The notes below the pieces were generated by a model, which was not told where the DNA came from, made no database searches, and was given only the letters and a program-made list of their open reading frames with translations. Positions 34,143 through 45,865 of a stretch of DNA of 64,000 nt are shown here, in pieces. The translations under genes were made by a program, and so were the position numbers. The stretch covers positions 27,964,001 through 28,028,000 of the forward strand of contig NC_088330.1 in assembly GCF_036884655.1 (NCBI RefSeq). Reading direction: 5' to 3'. Within the stretch, counting starts at the first letter, position 1, and each line of letters opens with the position of its first letter. Origin of the DNA: Musa acuminata AAA Group (taxonomy: Eukaryota; Streptophyta; Magnoliopsida; Zingiberales; Musaceae).

Positions 34143-37100
34143 AAGCACTCATAGAAACACTTAGCATGCAAACGTGGGAGACCTAGCGGGGCTGCGTTGA
34201 GGGCAGTCAGCACACGCGCGACCGTTTGAGGGAAAACGGGCATGGAGATGTAGGGAAAAGAGTCGCTCAGAGGAGCGGGCATCTGAGATTGGCATTCAGA
34301 GGAATGGCCAACCCTTCGCGCAAGAGGCACCACGAGAACAGGCAAGCTTGGAAGAATTTGGAGCGCACAAAGGTTGGGATGGCTGAGTTTGAGCTACGGC
34401 TCAACGTTGACAACTATACTTGATGGTGCTCTAGGCAAGCGAGGCGCTTGGCAAGAATGAGACCATGCAAGGTGGAATGAGTTGCTCAACGACCAAAAGA
34501 GTTATGCAAAGCTCACAGAGGTGAGGGGAATTGCTAACTCAAAGAATTTGGTACTCATGCATGGGCTTGTATGCGGACGACGGAATGTTCGTGGCCATCC
34601 CAAGGCGGTCGAGACTCGGCGCCATGGAGCATTGAAACTTTCTCTTCGGCATGTGAAGGATACGTCCGTAGGAGGCTGAAGTGTGCAATGAGTTCAGCAT
34701 GTTGCTAGACCTTGAGGGGTGCAGTGGGGGCTGTATTGACGGGGAGTCGCAATCTAGCAAGTGCGTTTGCAGGAGGCAAAACAATGCATAGTTTGTTCAG
34801 CAGATCGGAGTAGTCCAAGGGGATGGTGGTCTCCGAAACGAAGAGAGATGTTGCTCCAATGGGACAGTTATCCAGGAGGGATAAGTCTCAGCTCTCCAGA
34901 GGGAGAATCATGTGAGACGGACTTCACATGTTGAGGACTGAGAAAGCGGCGAGGAGTCGTCGTATGATCTCGCTTGAGAGAATGCATTGGTGGATGCATT
35001 GCGAGATCAAGTGGGGGAGCAACACAAATGAAGGCACACTTGGAGTCGATGTGGAGATCAGACTCAAGGGAGGGCTGACCCGTGGAATGGTGGGCACGAG
35101 GGCCACCATCGACTCAATGCGAAAACGAGGAGCGGAGAAACTTGGGTGTAACTTGGCGAAGTACCCAAGCCGCATGAAGGGAGCCAGCAGAGAAGTTGGA
35201 ACATGGAGCAGAAGCACAGTGCTTTCCTTAGACAGAGGTCAAGGACATGAACTCTTGCAGAGGCAAGAGCAGGATCATGTTGTTCCATGGGTCCTTCATT
35301 CTGACGGAGCGGACTCATCTTGCATGGTGCCAAAGACGAAGGGAGCTTCGGGGCACATGCACCTTATCTCGGAGGAGCATTTGAGGGAGGAACTAAGGCG
35401 ACTCAATTTGCGGAGGCGAAGTTGGGTTCAGAAGGCCTTAGCACGGGGCAAGAGGACGCAGAGGCGGGTGCTCTTGAAGAATATGCCACAGTGTTGTCAT
35501 TCGAGTTGCTATGAAGGAAGCGGTGCGCAGCGGAGATTGTGCTGGTAGGGGTAGAGGTCCAGGATCCAGGCAATGGTGTACCAATTGCAGCGAAGTCGAG
35601 GGACTTCGGGAGCTACTAGGCGACGGACTGTCCTAGAGCGGTGCTTCATCTAGGTGTGACCCAAGAGTGGGTGGATGAAGGTCGATTGCCAAAGGAGCGA
35701 ACAAAATCGAAGGTGGAAGAGACCCTGCGATGTACTAGCAGAGGCCACACATGGAGGGTTCACAATTCGAGTTTATCCCACAAAGATCAGAATGCAATGG
35801 AGATGTCACCAGGAGGTGACATGGTGCAGCGGATCGTGGTGGAATAGTTCGTGGCAATGCGATACACACAACCTGGTCCCGTGAGGGATGAGATCATATG
35901 GAGGTATGATCGGGAGCTATTGGGAGCTCCGCTTCGGTGAACAACACGACGGCAAGAAGGGCTATGGATTCAAGGAGTGAAGGCCATGGTACCGCAGAGG
36001 CGGGTCTTCCGGGCGTGCACCGAATTTTGCATCGGATGAAAACCTTGGTCATCAGCATATGGGGGCTGGGTTCCACCAAGGGAAAAGTTCGAATGCAAGT
36101 ACCAGTGAGTTCCATGGGAGGGACTTGATCATGCAGAGGTATGATCGAAGTAGCTAGAGAGTTGGACTTCTCCAGAGCTCATATTCGCTTAAGGGAGCCC
36201 GGCAAGTCAGAGGACAAGGCCGAGTAAGCGAACGTTGCTACCAAGGAAGCTATGGAGAACAGAATCGGTGCAAACCCTACAATGCGATGGCAGAGGCCAT
36301 GCATGGGAGTGCAGTCTGTCTTTCCATCGACCAGAAGGAGCTGCTTGGAGAACACAGAGGTGTTGAAGCAGGGGGTCGAAAGGGGCGAGGAAGCGACGAC
36401 GAGTCCAGAGGGACTTAGCTACCCAAAATCAAGCATCAGTTAGAATGGAGGTGGACTCAGAGGAGTGCCACGGAGACATGTCTACTGATCGTGAAGAAAA
36501 GGGATGCAGATGCGAGGCGACGGATAGTAGGGCCATGGGCATTGCAGCGCCATGGTACCGCAGAGGCGGGACTTCTGTGCAAGTCATTGATCCCTTGCTC
36601 TCATGGAGGGAGAGCGCTTGGTCGTGAAAGGGGCCGAGGAGGTGGAGCATGCAGAGGCAATCTCCAAGTACCGAGACAAGGCTGAAGGGCAGAGGCCAAG
36701 AAACTTCGTAAGACCGGTGTCTACAAGTTTCTCATCAAGATAGCCGTAAGTGAAGGACTTCGGGTCATGCAAGAGTGCACGACCAAGGAATGAAGCAGGC
36801 AGTACGCGGTGCTGTACCTTTGCTACTCAGTGGAGTAGGCGGCAGGGTTGATGGAGAAGACGGTACAATCCCAGAGGCGACCTCATCTATCAGAGAATTA
36901 CTCCAAGTTGGGGTGAAAACTTCCCGCATTCCAGAAGTTCGATGGCATTGAGAAGGTGAATCATAGTAGCTAACTCAACGCAAGGAGTGCAAACACTTCA
37001 AGTGCTTCAGAAGTGTGAGCAAAGAGCAGGCGAATACCAGTAACCAGCTCGATGCATGAAGTACAACCTCGAGGAGGCGGGCGAAGTCAAGTAACCTTTG

Positions 37101-37727
37101 CCTTCTCAACTCTTAAGAGAATGGGCGAAACCGAGTACCCCAATTCTCTTATCTATCCAACAGAGGAGCTCTGCACAAGTTCAAAGACCCTTCGAAGATA
37201 ATGGAAGACAATAGTTGTCAAATCCTCACCAACGGTGATCAGTGCTACTAAGAGTAGATTGTCCGCTTCATTTCCCAACGAAATGCCAATCGAAAGCGGA
37301 AGTGATGCGAACCTACTTGGATGTGACAACTAACTGAAAGAAGAGTCAATGAGCAGATTTTATGGAGGAAGGACCCAAAACTTCAGAAGTTTGCGAGACG
37401 ATGCTCGTTAAAGCTCCAACAAGCATCCACCCAGTTCAAGCAGCATGTGGAATTTCTGAGAGACTGGCGCAGTAAGGATGGTCTTTTCCTTCATCTGGGA
37501 GATCCGTAGGAATCAACGAGGATCAACACAACTCCGCCAACCCCACACCAGAGTCAGAGTCATTGGCGAGTTGAAGCAGCATGGCGGATCAAAGGTTCGA
37601 CTACTCAAAAACAGCAGCGGAGAGCAGTTGGGAGCCAGGAGGCGCATTGCAGCTAGAGCAGAAGATTGAAGACTCAGCAAAGGCGAAGAGTTGCAGTGTT
37701 CACAAAGGCTTCGACGAGGACGTCGAA
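34143..37727 (+). other. L1 interior, apparently non-coding
   Basis: Moderately GC-rich, with many short overlapping open frames in all frames; the longest is 34928-35548. None shows retroelement or host motifs. GCAGAGGC occurs eight times between 35257 and 36696, and GCCATGGTACCGCAGAGGCG is shared by 35983-36002 and 36549-36568. The interior probably acts as packaging or structural RNA. Confidence 0.6.
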
Positions 37728-37745
37728 GGGATAAGTGGGGGAGAA
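37728..37745 (+). promoter_or_regulatory. L1 polypurine tract
   Basis: GGGATAAGTGGGGGAGAA directly abuts the TGTCACGGAC start of the 3' LTR. Confidence 0.75.
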
Positions 37746-38191
37746 TGTCACGGACAAACTTTGAAACAGGATGTTTGATGTAATGCTTATATCTGTCCGT
37801 GTCTGTTGGCATGTTCATGCCTTGTACAGTGTGTAGAGGGGCAGCCGAAGGCTTATAAGTCCCATTTTAGTTGGGTTGGTGGCCTCTTTAGGCTTGTAAA
37901 TAAAGGTTGTGTCATGTAGACACGTGCGAGAGCTTTTCGGTCTGTAATGGACCATTTTACCCTTTGTTGTGCCACTGTTCAGAGCTTGTAAAGTCTGTTT
38001 GTAATTTGCATTGTCTATGAAGTGTTTTTCGGACATGTTTGCTTGTGGATCCCGATTGAGGCGTTCTCTCTTGCCCGTTCTCTCTTTTGTTGGTCCTAAG
38101 GGACAATGGGAGTCTTCGGGGAGGCTGACCTTTGCGGACGGACACGCAAGGGTGCCGCACGACATAGGCAAAACCAGCTAAGTCCGTATCA
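37746..38191 (+). repeat. L1 3' LTR
   Basis: 446 bp, about 99 percent identical to the 5' LTR by eye. Confidence 0.92.
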
Positions 38192-38505
38192 TAGTGTCAC
38201 AATATAATGTGGTGGTACCGTCAGTACCCTGAAATCCGTGGATGTGACATTTTTTGTCTCCAATTCTGAAGCCAGTGGGGCCTATAAATACCCCACCCTT
38301 TTCTGCATGAAAGGACAACGAAAGTATGAACAAAATATTGAAGTCTTGGGGTGTGAAAGTGTTGTAAAAGTATAAAGAGTCCTCCTTATTCCTTTCTAGT
38401 GTTGTGATCATTCAAAAAAGATGTAAGGTTTGTAAGGGTCATCTCCTAAACCCGTGAAAATGAGAAAGAATTGTAAAGAGATAATTGGCCTTCGCCAATT
38501 GAAGA
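38192..38505 (+). repeat. Right copy of the ~290-bp duplication and end of P1
   Basis: 38192-38483 repeats 33351-33642 and begins immediately after the L1 3' LTR. 38484-38505 (ATTGGCCTTCGCCAATTGAA) continues the P1 LTR as in 57668-57687, then similarity ends. Confidence 0.88.
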
Positions 38506-38613
38506 TACACAAGTTAAAGATACACCAGTTATTTATAACAATAAGTCTTGATTCACTAAGAACTCCTAATTCTAATTCTAATTCAGCTCATAATCTTAAT
38601 CTACTGAGGATAT

Positions 38614-38616
38614 TAT

Positions 38617-38690
<74 letters not shown>
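38614..38690. repeat. (TA)n microsatellite
   Basis: Near-perfect TA repeat with one AA interruption. Confidence 0.95.
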
Positions 38691-39841
38691 TTCAATTATT
38701 TCACTTGATCATCATTTTTTAAGCTGAACTGGAACAAACAAAGCTGCATTACTCCATGGGCACTGTTTCAAGGGAAGGAAGAATATGAATACATTTCAAG
38801 AGATGTTACAGGGAAGCTAACAGCTCCAAAAGCTGCAATGACCGGTGAAAAAGAAAATTTTGCTCACAAATTCCAAAGAGAGGTCACTGATTGAGCAACA
38901 CATGAGGAACATTCAATTTCATCACTGATATTGTGAATAAAAACTTTACTGAAACTTTTTTACATATCAATGAAAAAATAAGACAATTCCAATGGTGAGA
39001 GAATTGAGAAGTGGCTGACAAAACCAGTCAGATTGAGACTACCTGATACATGACAACCAATCACAAATTCTCAACCTCAGCAAGTGCACCACTGGTTTCA
39101 GATGATAGGATGTAAATCCTTGGACATCATTAGCAACTTTCTCAGTAATCTATTTCTTTGATAGATGTAACAAACTCAGATTTCTTGCCTCCCCTCACAA
39201 AATCTTCTGCTCTGTGACATGTCATGCAAAGCTAGAAGAGTATCCATATCATTTAAGATATTGCAATGCAAGCTATCATCATGTTGGTTAGAACATCTCA
39301 TCGCATGACATGTCACAGAGCAGAAGATTTTGAGCACAACAACTTATCTAAAGGATGTGCGAGTTATATAACCTTTGAAGATATCTAAGTTCATCAATTC
39401 TTAACCAAATCTTGTGATTCCAAATTCCACATATCCCTCTTCTTAGCTACTGCCGTCTGCAATCACAAACATCCATTAAAGCCTCCCACATTTTCCTCTG
39501 GAGCTCCGAATCTTAGAAAAGCTCACATGGAAAACCTACTCTAGACCATTGCTTCTTCAAAATTAAATTTCTCAGCGCTCCCTTGACGAATTAAGACGAG
39601 ATTGGACTCATTGGAAAGCTATGATCCGAAGCTACAATCTGATTTGAACCTACTTGCATCCAACGACTATATCTCAAGTTATTCCCGTTTAAAATGAGAG
39701 GAGAAGCACACCAAGCCCACCTCACACCATTTATCCCCTTCCGATTCTAAAGCTTCATCCTCGCCTCAAGATCTTGGCTTCTTTATGACCGTCGATTCTG
39801 GTATATCCGATGGCTATAGTTTGAAGCGGCGAGAGGGTATC
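38691..39841. other. Intergenic region upstream of histone H1
   Basis: No gene or known repeat recognised apart from the inverted repeat at 39198-39332. The last ~150 bases before the gene are the promoter described below. Confidence 0.5.
39198..39332. repeat. Perfect 30-bp inverted repeat with 75-nt spacer
   Basis: 39198-39227 is the exact reverse complement of 39303-39332; the arm core is TCTTCTGCTCTGTGACATG. A transcript would fold into a hairpin of about 135 nt. It could be a fold-back insertion or a small-RNA precursor; I recognise no known microRNA. Confidence 0.8.
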
Positions 39842-39849
39842 GATCCGCG
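39842..39849 (+). promoter_or_regulatory. Plant histone octamer motif
   Basis: GATCCGCG, the reverse complement of the CGCGGATC octamer typical of plant histone promoters and linked to S-phase expression. It lies 148 bases before the H1 start codon. Confidence 0.75.
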
Positions 39850-39864
39850 TGTGGCATCAACGGA

Positions 39865-39907
39865 CCAATCAGAACTCAGTATTCTCCATTCGCCCCCCTT
39901 ATTTAAA
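39865..39907 (+). promoter_or_regulatory. CCAAT box and TATA box of histone H1
   Basis: CCAATC at 39865-39870 and TTATTTAAA at 39899-39907, in the usual order and about 90 bases before the ATG. Confidence 0.65.
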
Positions 39908-39996
39908 CTCCATCGCTCGCCGTCGTCTGCATCTCGCCTCCCTTCCGACTCTCTTCCTTCCATATACGCTGCGCTCGAGCTCGGGAGACCTTCACG

Positions 39997-40807
39997 ATGG
40001 CCACCGATGAGACCACTGATCCGAGACCGGTGGCGAAGTCGAAGAAGGCGAAGGCCCCCAAGGAGGCCAGGGCCAAGAAGGCTGCCGCCCCCAGGAAGCC
40101 TTCCGCCCATCCTCCCTACGCCGAGGTGAGGATCTTATCTTCTTGGAGCCTTAGTTTGCTTTCGCTTGGCCCGTTTCCGTGGATCTGAAGCTGTTTTCTT
40201 TGGTGCTTAGATGATCAAGGAGGCGATCACAACGCTCAAGGAGAGAACCGGGTCGAGCCCGTACGCCATCGGGAAGTTCATCGAGGACAAGCACAAGGCT
40301 CACCTCCCGTCCAACTTTCGAAAGATCCTCTTCCTCCAGCTGAAGAAGCTCGCCGCCGCCGGGAAGCTCACCAAGGTGAAGAGCTCCTACAAGCTCTCTA
40401 CCATCGTGCATGCCGCGCCGGCTGAGCCCAAGTCTGCGGCGGGCCCCAAGAAACCAGCCGCCGTACAGACGAAGCTTAAGGCTAAGGCGAAGCCTGCCGC
40501 TGCCGCTTCGAAAACCAAGGCCAAGATCGCTACCACTGCGAAGGCTAAATCCAAGCATGTAGCATCTACGGTCAAGCCCAAACCGAAGGCGGCCGCGGCG
40601 AAGCCGAGGGTGGCCCCGAAGCGCAAGTCCCCGGTGAAGCCTAAGCCCAAGCCCAAGCCTAGGCCGACCAGGGCCGCGAAGACCACCGCGAAGGAGTCCC
40701 CGGGGAAGAAGGCAGCAAAGAGAACGTCGAGTCGGTCGGCGCCCACGAAGAAGCCGAAGCCAGCGGTGAAGAAAGCGGCGGCGGCGGCCAAAAAGGCAAA
40801 AAAGTAG
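39997..40807 (+). CDS. H1: Histone H1 (linker histone)
   Basis: Two exons, 39997-40125 and 40211-40807 (TAG), joined across an 85-bp GT-AG intron in phase 0, encode 241 residues. The order is a short basic/acidic head (MATDETTDP, Lys-Ala-Pro rich to about residue 37), the globular winged-helix H15 domain (about 38-107: HPPYAEMIKEAITTLKERTG, SSPYAIGKFIEDKH, LKKLAAAGKLTKVKSSYKLS), and a long Lys/Ala/Pro tail with KPKPKPKP runs and SPVK and SPGKK sites that may be phosphorylated. Linker histones bind nucleosomal DNA entry and exit points in the nucleus and compact chromatin. The position of the intron at the start of the globular domain is usual for plant H1. The promoter carries a histone octamer, CCAAT and TATA elements. 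The gene is GC-rich, unlike its surroundings. Confidence 0.96.
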
Positions 40808-41739
40808 AAAAATTCTCTTTGTATGAGAAAATATCTCTGTGTTTGTTAATATTAATATTAATATATATTTTTTTCCTCGCTTTACGCTACTTTAGGGAGG
40901 AGTTTAAGTAGATGTAAGAAGGATGGTGTTGTTGGGGGACGCTTGTTGCGATCTTTTCGTTAGTGAAAAAAAAAAAGTGTTCGAAGATATCGGATGGCAT
41001 GGCGTTGTTGAGATAAGGATTTTAGCTTTTATAGTTTTAGTCATGCATTCTAAAATAATTTTTATATTTTTAAAAATATAGTATAAAAGTTTTATTTGGT
41101 TAAATTTGAGTTAAGAGTTAATTTATAATAAATTATTAATATAATAATATATAATTTAGGTTTTCTTAAAAATAAAGTTTATTTTAGTTTATATGATTTT
41201 GATTAATATCATTTAAACTTTTATGATTTATTTATATTGAAAATAAGTTTTATATTTTTTAAAATATAATATATAAGTTTTTTTATTAAATTTAAATTAT
41301 ATATATATCATTATATTAATTATTTATTAAAAATTAACATGTTATGTATGTAAATTTTAATGATTGTTTAAAATTTAACGAGAGGAGTTTATATATTATG
41401 GTTTTCAAAATATAAGGATTATTTTAGAAATAAATAATTATAAGATTTTAAGTAGAGTAGGATCAAAATTATAGGAGTTAAAATGAATTTGTTACGTAAG
41501 TAAATTATAATGTTTGTTAATTTAAATTTGACGGGACTTATATGTTATATTTTTAAAAATATAAATATTATTTTAGATATGAATAAATTATATGGATTTA
41601 AGTGTTTCATGGTGCTAATTATAGGTGCTTTACAAGTGAGTGTTGATATTTTTTTTTTACTTATTATTTATTTAATATTTTTTATTTTATATTACATATT
41701 GCATACCCGTCTAAAATAATAAACTGACTGGAGGTGGTT
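40808..41739. other. AT-rich intergenic DNA after histone H1
   Basis: H1 3' UTR, then very AT-rich sequence. The phrase TTTAAAATATAATATA with TAAGTTTT recurs loosely around 41060-41300. No gene was found. Confidence 0.5.
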
Positions 41740-43228
41740 GGTCTAATAATTATTCGTATGAGGACACTAGGAATACCATACAAGTGGTCATTAGAGAATG
41801 AGTTTACCGATTGATTCGCTGACGGAATGCTGGATGGTTGATAATGCCTTATTGTCAAACAACAATTCTATCATCTTAGTAATGTATATTATCATTATAT
41901 TTAAGATACCAAGGATGTCCAGTATGAATACTCTACTCTTTGATACCAGACTTATAGACTTGGAAGTTCCAAATCTAGCACAACTGATAATCAGGAGTGG
42001 TAGCCAACCTTACGAATGTTATTGAGTGTCGATAGAGGATCATCAACTCGGTGTTATGAGAAAAATATCCTATATGTTCTTGCTTAAGCAAATTTCTAGC
42101 CATAGTCATTTTGATTGAGAGAGAAAGAGTTCTCCAAGAGAATCCGATTAAAGCGAGACTCGAGTAGATACCGTATGAGTCTAATATCACCATACATAGA
42201 ATACGATCTCTATGATATTCGATGGATGTTAGACTATAGATACATAGTAACTGAGGACAGACATGTCCAATGGATTGAATTCCCTTGTATCATTTAAGAA
42301 TTGCGGTGTAGTGGCCTAATACGTCTGTACTCGAGTAGAAACCGTATGAGTCTAATAGCACCATGCTAGAATATGATCTCTATGATATTCGATTGATGTA
42401 AGACTATAGATACATAGTAACTGATGACAGACATGTCCAATGGATTGAATTCCCTTGTATCATTTAAGGATTGCGGTGTAGTGGCCTAGTACGTCTATAG
42501 TCGCTAAGTCAGTGAATTATTATGAAAATAATAATTTAATAAACCAGAAGGAGTTCTAACATGTATGACTTACGACCAGTTCGATATTAGGCATAGAGGG
42601 TCATGCATATATGGTATGTATTACGACGAGTAGAGATTTATATATAAGATCTCTGTTGGAGCCCCTACCTTATTGGATATCCAATAAACTCTTGAATTAT
42701 TGGGTAGTTGGATGGAGATCCAATACTCAATAAGGTAGGATTTAATAGGGTTAAGTTGATATGAGACCTCTATAAATAGGAGGGAACCAAAAGACCATAT
42801 GCTAGACCCCTTTTAGCTGCCACCTCTTGTACTCCTCTTCCCCTCTCTTTCTCAGCCAGCAGCCCCTATTTGGGGCATGTGGACAGTAAGAAGGGCTAGC
42901 CCGTTCTTGATTGCGTGATACGCACGAAGAGGAGATCTATGCAGCGATTTGAGGAATGTCTTTGTAGCCCCTATTGTATTGATCACCGCTAGAGAGGAAG
43001 ACAGTTGACCTCCTTCATCCTCTCCCATGGATCTGTAGGATTTCAGAGATATATGATCTCCATAGATAACACACATCCCTTAACGCGCATGACTTTTTTG
43101 ATTTTACGGATTTTTACGCACTAATCTTTGCACGATGATGAAACTTTTTTTTTTCTATAAAAAATTTTGATATTTTGTTTTATGTTCTTCCGCTGCGCAT
43201 GTGATATCATCCTAAAATTTCTAAATAT
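41740..43228 (+). mobile_element. 3' fragment of a C1-family copia element
   Basis: Matches C1 from about 30840 to its end: 3' untranslated region with the two small frames (41798-42025 and 42115-42297), then an LTR at 42654-43228 that begins TGTTGGAGCCCCTACC. The 5' part is absent. The LTR ends TTTCTAAATA where family members have TTCCCAACA. Confidence 0.85.
42158..42497 (+). repeat. Tandem duplication of ~170 bp in the copia fragment
   Basis: A unit starting GACTCGAGTAGA (or TACTCGAGTAGA) and ending near GGCCTAATACGTCTGTA occurs twice, at about 42158-42328 and 42329-42497. The C1 copy has it once. Confidence 0.8.
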
Positions 43229-45865
43229 ATGGTCAAAACAACATGAGTTAAAGTGGACCTTAACCCATTGTCATCTCGTTGCTTTATCGGGTGGGTTCGA
43301 TGGGCCCATTTGTTTTGCTTCGATGGTGATTCTTCGGCTTTCTTGTGACACCTGAGATATTCTTATGTAAAACACGTTCTTGGGGGACTTATGTTGGAAG
43401 TTCTCGACTTAGGTCATGACTTAAGTAAGCGATCGTTGGATGGTGGTATACCTCACTTCCCTATCATGTCTCTAGTTATGAGTTGTATCGTGGTGTCTCG
43501 CGGATGGAAATAGGTGACTAAGTGTCAATTTGGAATCCTGATTTTAGAATTTAAATTTTAGAAATCAAAATTGAGGAATAGTTAGTTTTTTAATAAAAAT
43601 GATTTTTTTAAAAAAATATATTATAAAAAGAGAATTATCGATTTAAATCGGAATAGTTGGTTTTAATTTTTAAAAAATCAGAAATTATAATCAAACAATC
43701 GACACTCAGTTCTAGTTTGATTAAACCGATAGAGGTTGCACATAATCCTCTCCTATGCGCAGGGAGGCATCATAGTCGATCAATGGTGTAGGCATCGACT
43801 TGCATAATAAGTGTATGGAGAGCTGAGCCAAAGATAGTTGGCTGTATTTGACACGTCCAGTAATTTCCTTGGAGAGCTGAGCTCCCTCACCCCAATTATG
43901 GACGTGAGAAAAGGTAAGATTTAATTGCTGCCGGAGATAACTCCATCCCCAAATAGAATACTCGCATTGGAAAATGTATTATCGAAGGAATCGGCCTCAT
44001 GCCCACAGTAATACTAAAACTTCTCTACGTCTGGTTGGAAGGCTCCGCAGTCCTACACGTCACTACTCATTCCCAAGTTTCAGTATCAACGAAATCAGCA
44101 AGCAATATTAAAAAAATAATTATCATAATCGGATCGTATTAGATGGTCAGATTATTAATTTATCTGATTCAATTAGCGAATCAGATGCGTTGAAAAATCA
44201 GAATGAACCGATTGATTTTTAGATGATTCGCATGAATTACTCAATTTACAAAAAGTCAGTATGGTTTTGTAATATAATAAACTATTACTTTAGTATTTTT
44301 AACTTAAATTTTTTTTATTATTTATTTAAGAGAACATTTATCTCGATCATAAAATAAATTAACATCGATCTTGTTTAATGTAATTACCAGTAACTTGTTT
44401 TAAGGAGAGAGTTTTTCTTCTCATTTTCACTTTATTCCTCTTTTGATTTCTCTTTGAATATCTTTTAATTCTTCCCGATCTTGTTTGTTGAAGAACTTTC
44501 TCGATTGTATCTTAGATAACTCTTCGATGATACTTGCACCAGGTCGAGGAATATCCTTATAATAATACTTTGCATGTCTTCGAGTTCCTTTTTTAAACTC
44601 TCTATTTGAAATTTAACACATTTGAAACTTATTTTCGATTTAATCAGAGGATATTTTAATTTTATTTTCGAATGACTTTTGGCTAGTTCAAATCTAACCA
44701 TATATTTTTTTGTTTCTTTTATTTCTTTTAACCAACTCAGGAAAACTAATACATCCTATGTCTATAACAATGTCAATCACTATTAAAAGATTAATACTAT
44801 ACAATAATAAATAAAAGATTAATACATTATGAAAATATCTTATTCATATATTTTTTTTTCTAACATCAATTCTTAAGAATAACCATACATACTTTGATGA
44901 ATGACCTATACGAAGATGGGGGAGTAAGTAAACAATCATCCCCCATAAGGTGGGTAAGCAAAGATTTAAAAACATTAGAAATTATTCATATCAAATTAAA
45001 AGAAAAACAATAACACGTGTATTTTAGACATTCCAAAGGACAAAAATATGGCACAACTCTAATTCATCGTGTTCATTATCTACGTATATTCATGTGTTGA
45101 TGCATTTCCTTTTCTTTTCTTTTTCTTTATAATGTATGTACATATATCATATAACATAAAATTTTCATAATCCTTCTAGAAAATACAGAGCATAAACTTT
45201 TCACAATCCTTTTATAAAATATATAACATAAACTTTTCATCTTTTCATAATCCATCTCACATGTCGTCGTGTTACTGAGTTTATCATCCAATAATACATT
45301 TCGTAATCCTCTTATGACTACAGCCCTCCATGGTTAGTGTCCAAAGGTTGACTCTCTCTCAAACTTTGCCGTGAATAGTGTGTAGTAGTCTCGTAGCAAT
45401 CTTTACGAGTATTCCAGGAACACAACTAAGCCGGATAGCACAAGGCAATATAATATCAGAACCTTGCTCTTCTCGTGCCTCCAATAAATTAAGTTAAGAG
45501 GAGCAACCAAAGAAATAATCACCATATTGAAATTAAACTTGAGATATTATAAAAAGGTTCATCAGAGAAATAAATTAAATGCTTATAGAAGGATATACCA
45601 AATTGACTATTGATTCTTGAAAGAATTTTTTGAAAAAAAAATGATTCATTTTAAATATAATTAATATAATATATTTATGTGAACTATATAAACCTCGTGG
45701 GTCATCAAGCATATAAAGTTTTTAAAATTATAAAAAAAATTTAAAAGAAATATAGAAGTTTTAAAGTGATATATTATATATCTATAATATAACTAGTTGG
45801 ATTTCGTTGAAATATTTTAGCCAAAAATCCTTTAGATAACATTGAAATAGCACTGCAGCGCCACG
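43229..45865. other. Intergenic DNA between the copia fragment and the UGT gene
   Basis: AT-rich with scattered short open frames (for example 44465-44701, minus strand) that match nothing known to me. The part just before 45866 is the 3' flank of the UGT gene. Confidence 0.45.

Larger units (their letters stand above)
33678..38191 (+). mobile_element. L1: LTR element without gag or pol (LARD-like)
   Basis: 4514 bp with two 446-bp LTRs (33678-34123 and 37746-38191) that differ at about four positions, so it is young. The LTR begins TGTCACGGAC and ends GTCCGTGTCA. The primer site TGGTATCAGAGCGGGAC is at 34126, and a purine-rich tract GGGATAAGTGGGGGAGAA lies just before the 3' LTR. The 3.6 kb interior has no gag, protease, RT, RNase H or integrase motif in any frame, as in large retrotransposon derivatives that rely on enzymes from another element. 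Plant LTRs starting TGTCACG are common in Ty3/gypsy, but the superfamily is not proven here. Confidence 0.88.

Noticed and set aside
34928..35548. 206-codon frame in the L1 interior
   Set aside because: No recognisable domain; overlapping frames on both strands are also open because of composition, and the element lacks any coding hallmark.
38614..38690. TA-rich tract as a replication origin or promoter
   Set aside because: Plain microsatellite, one of several in this window with the same composition.
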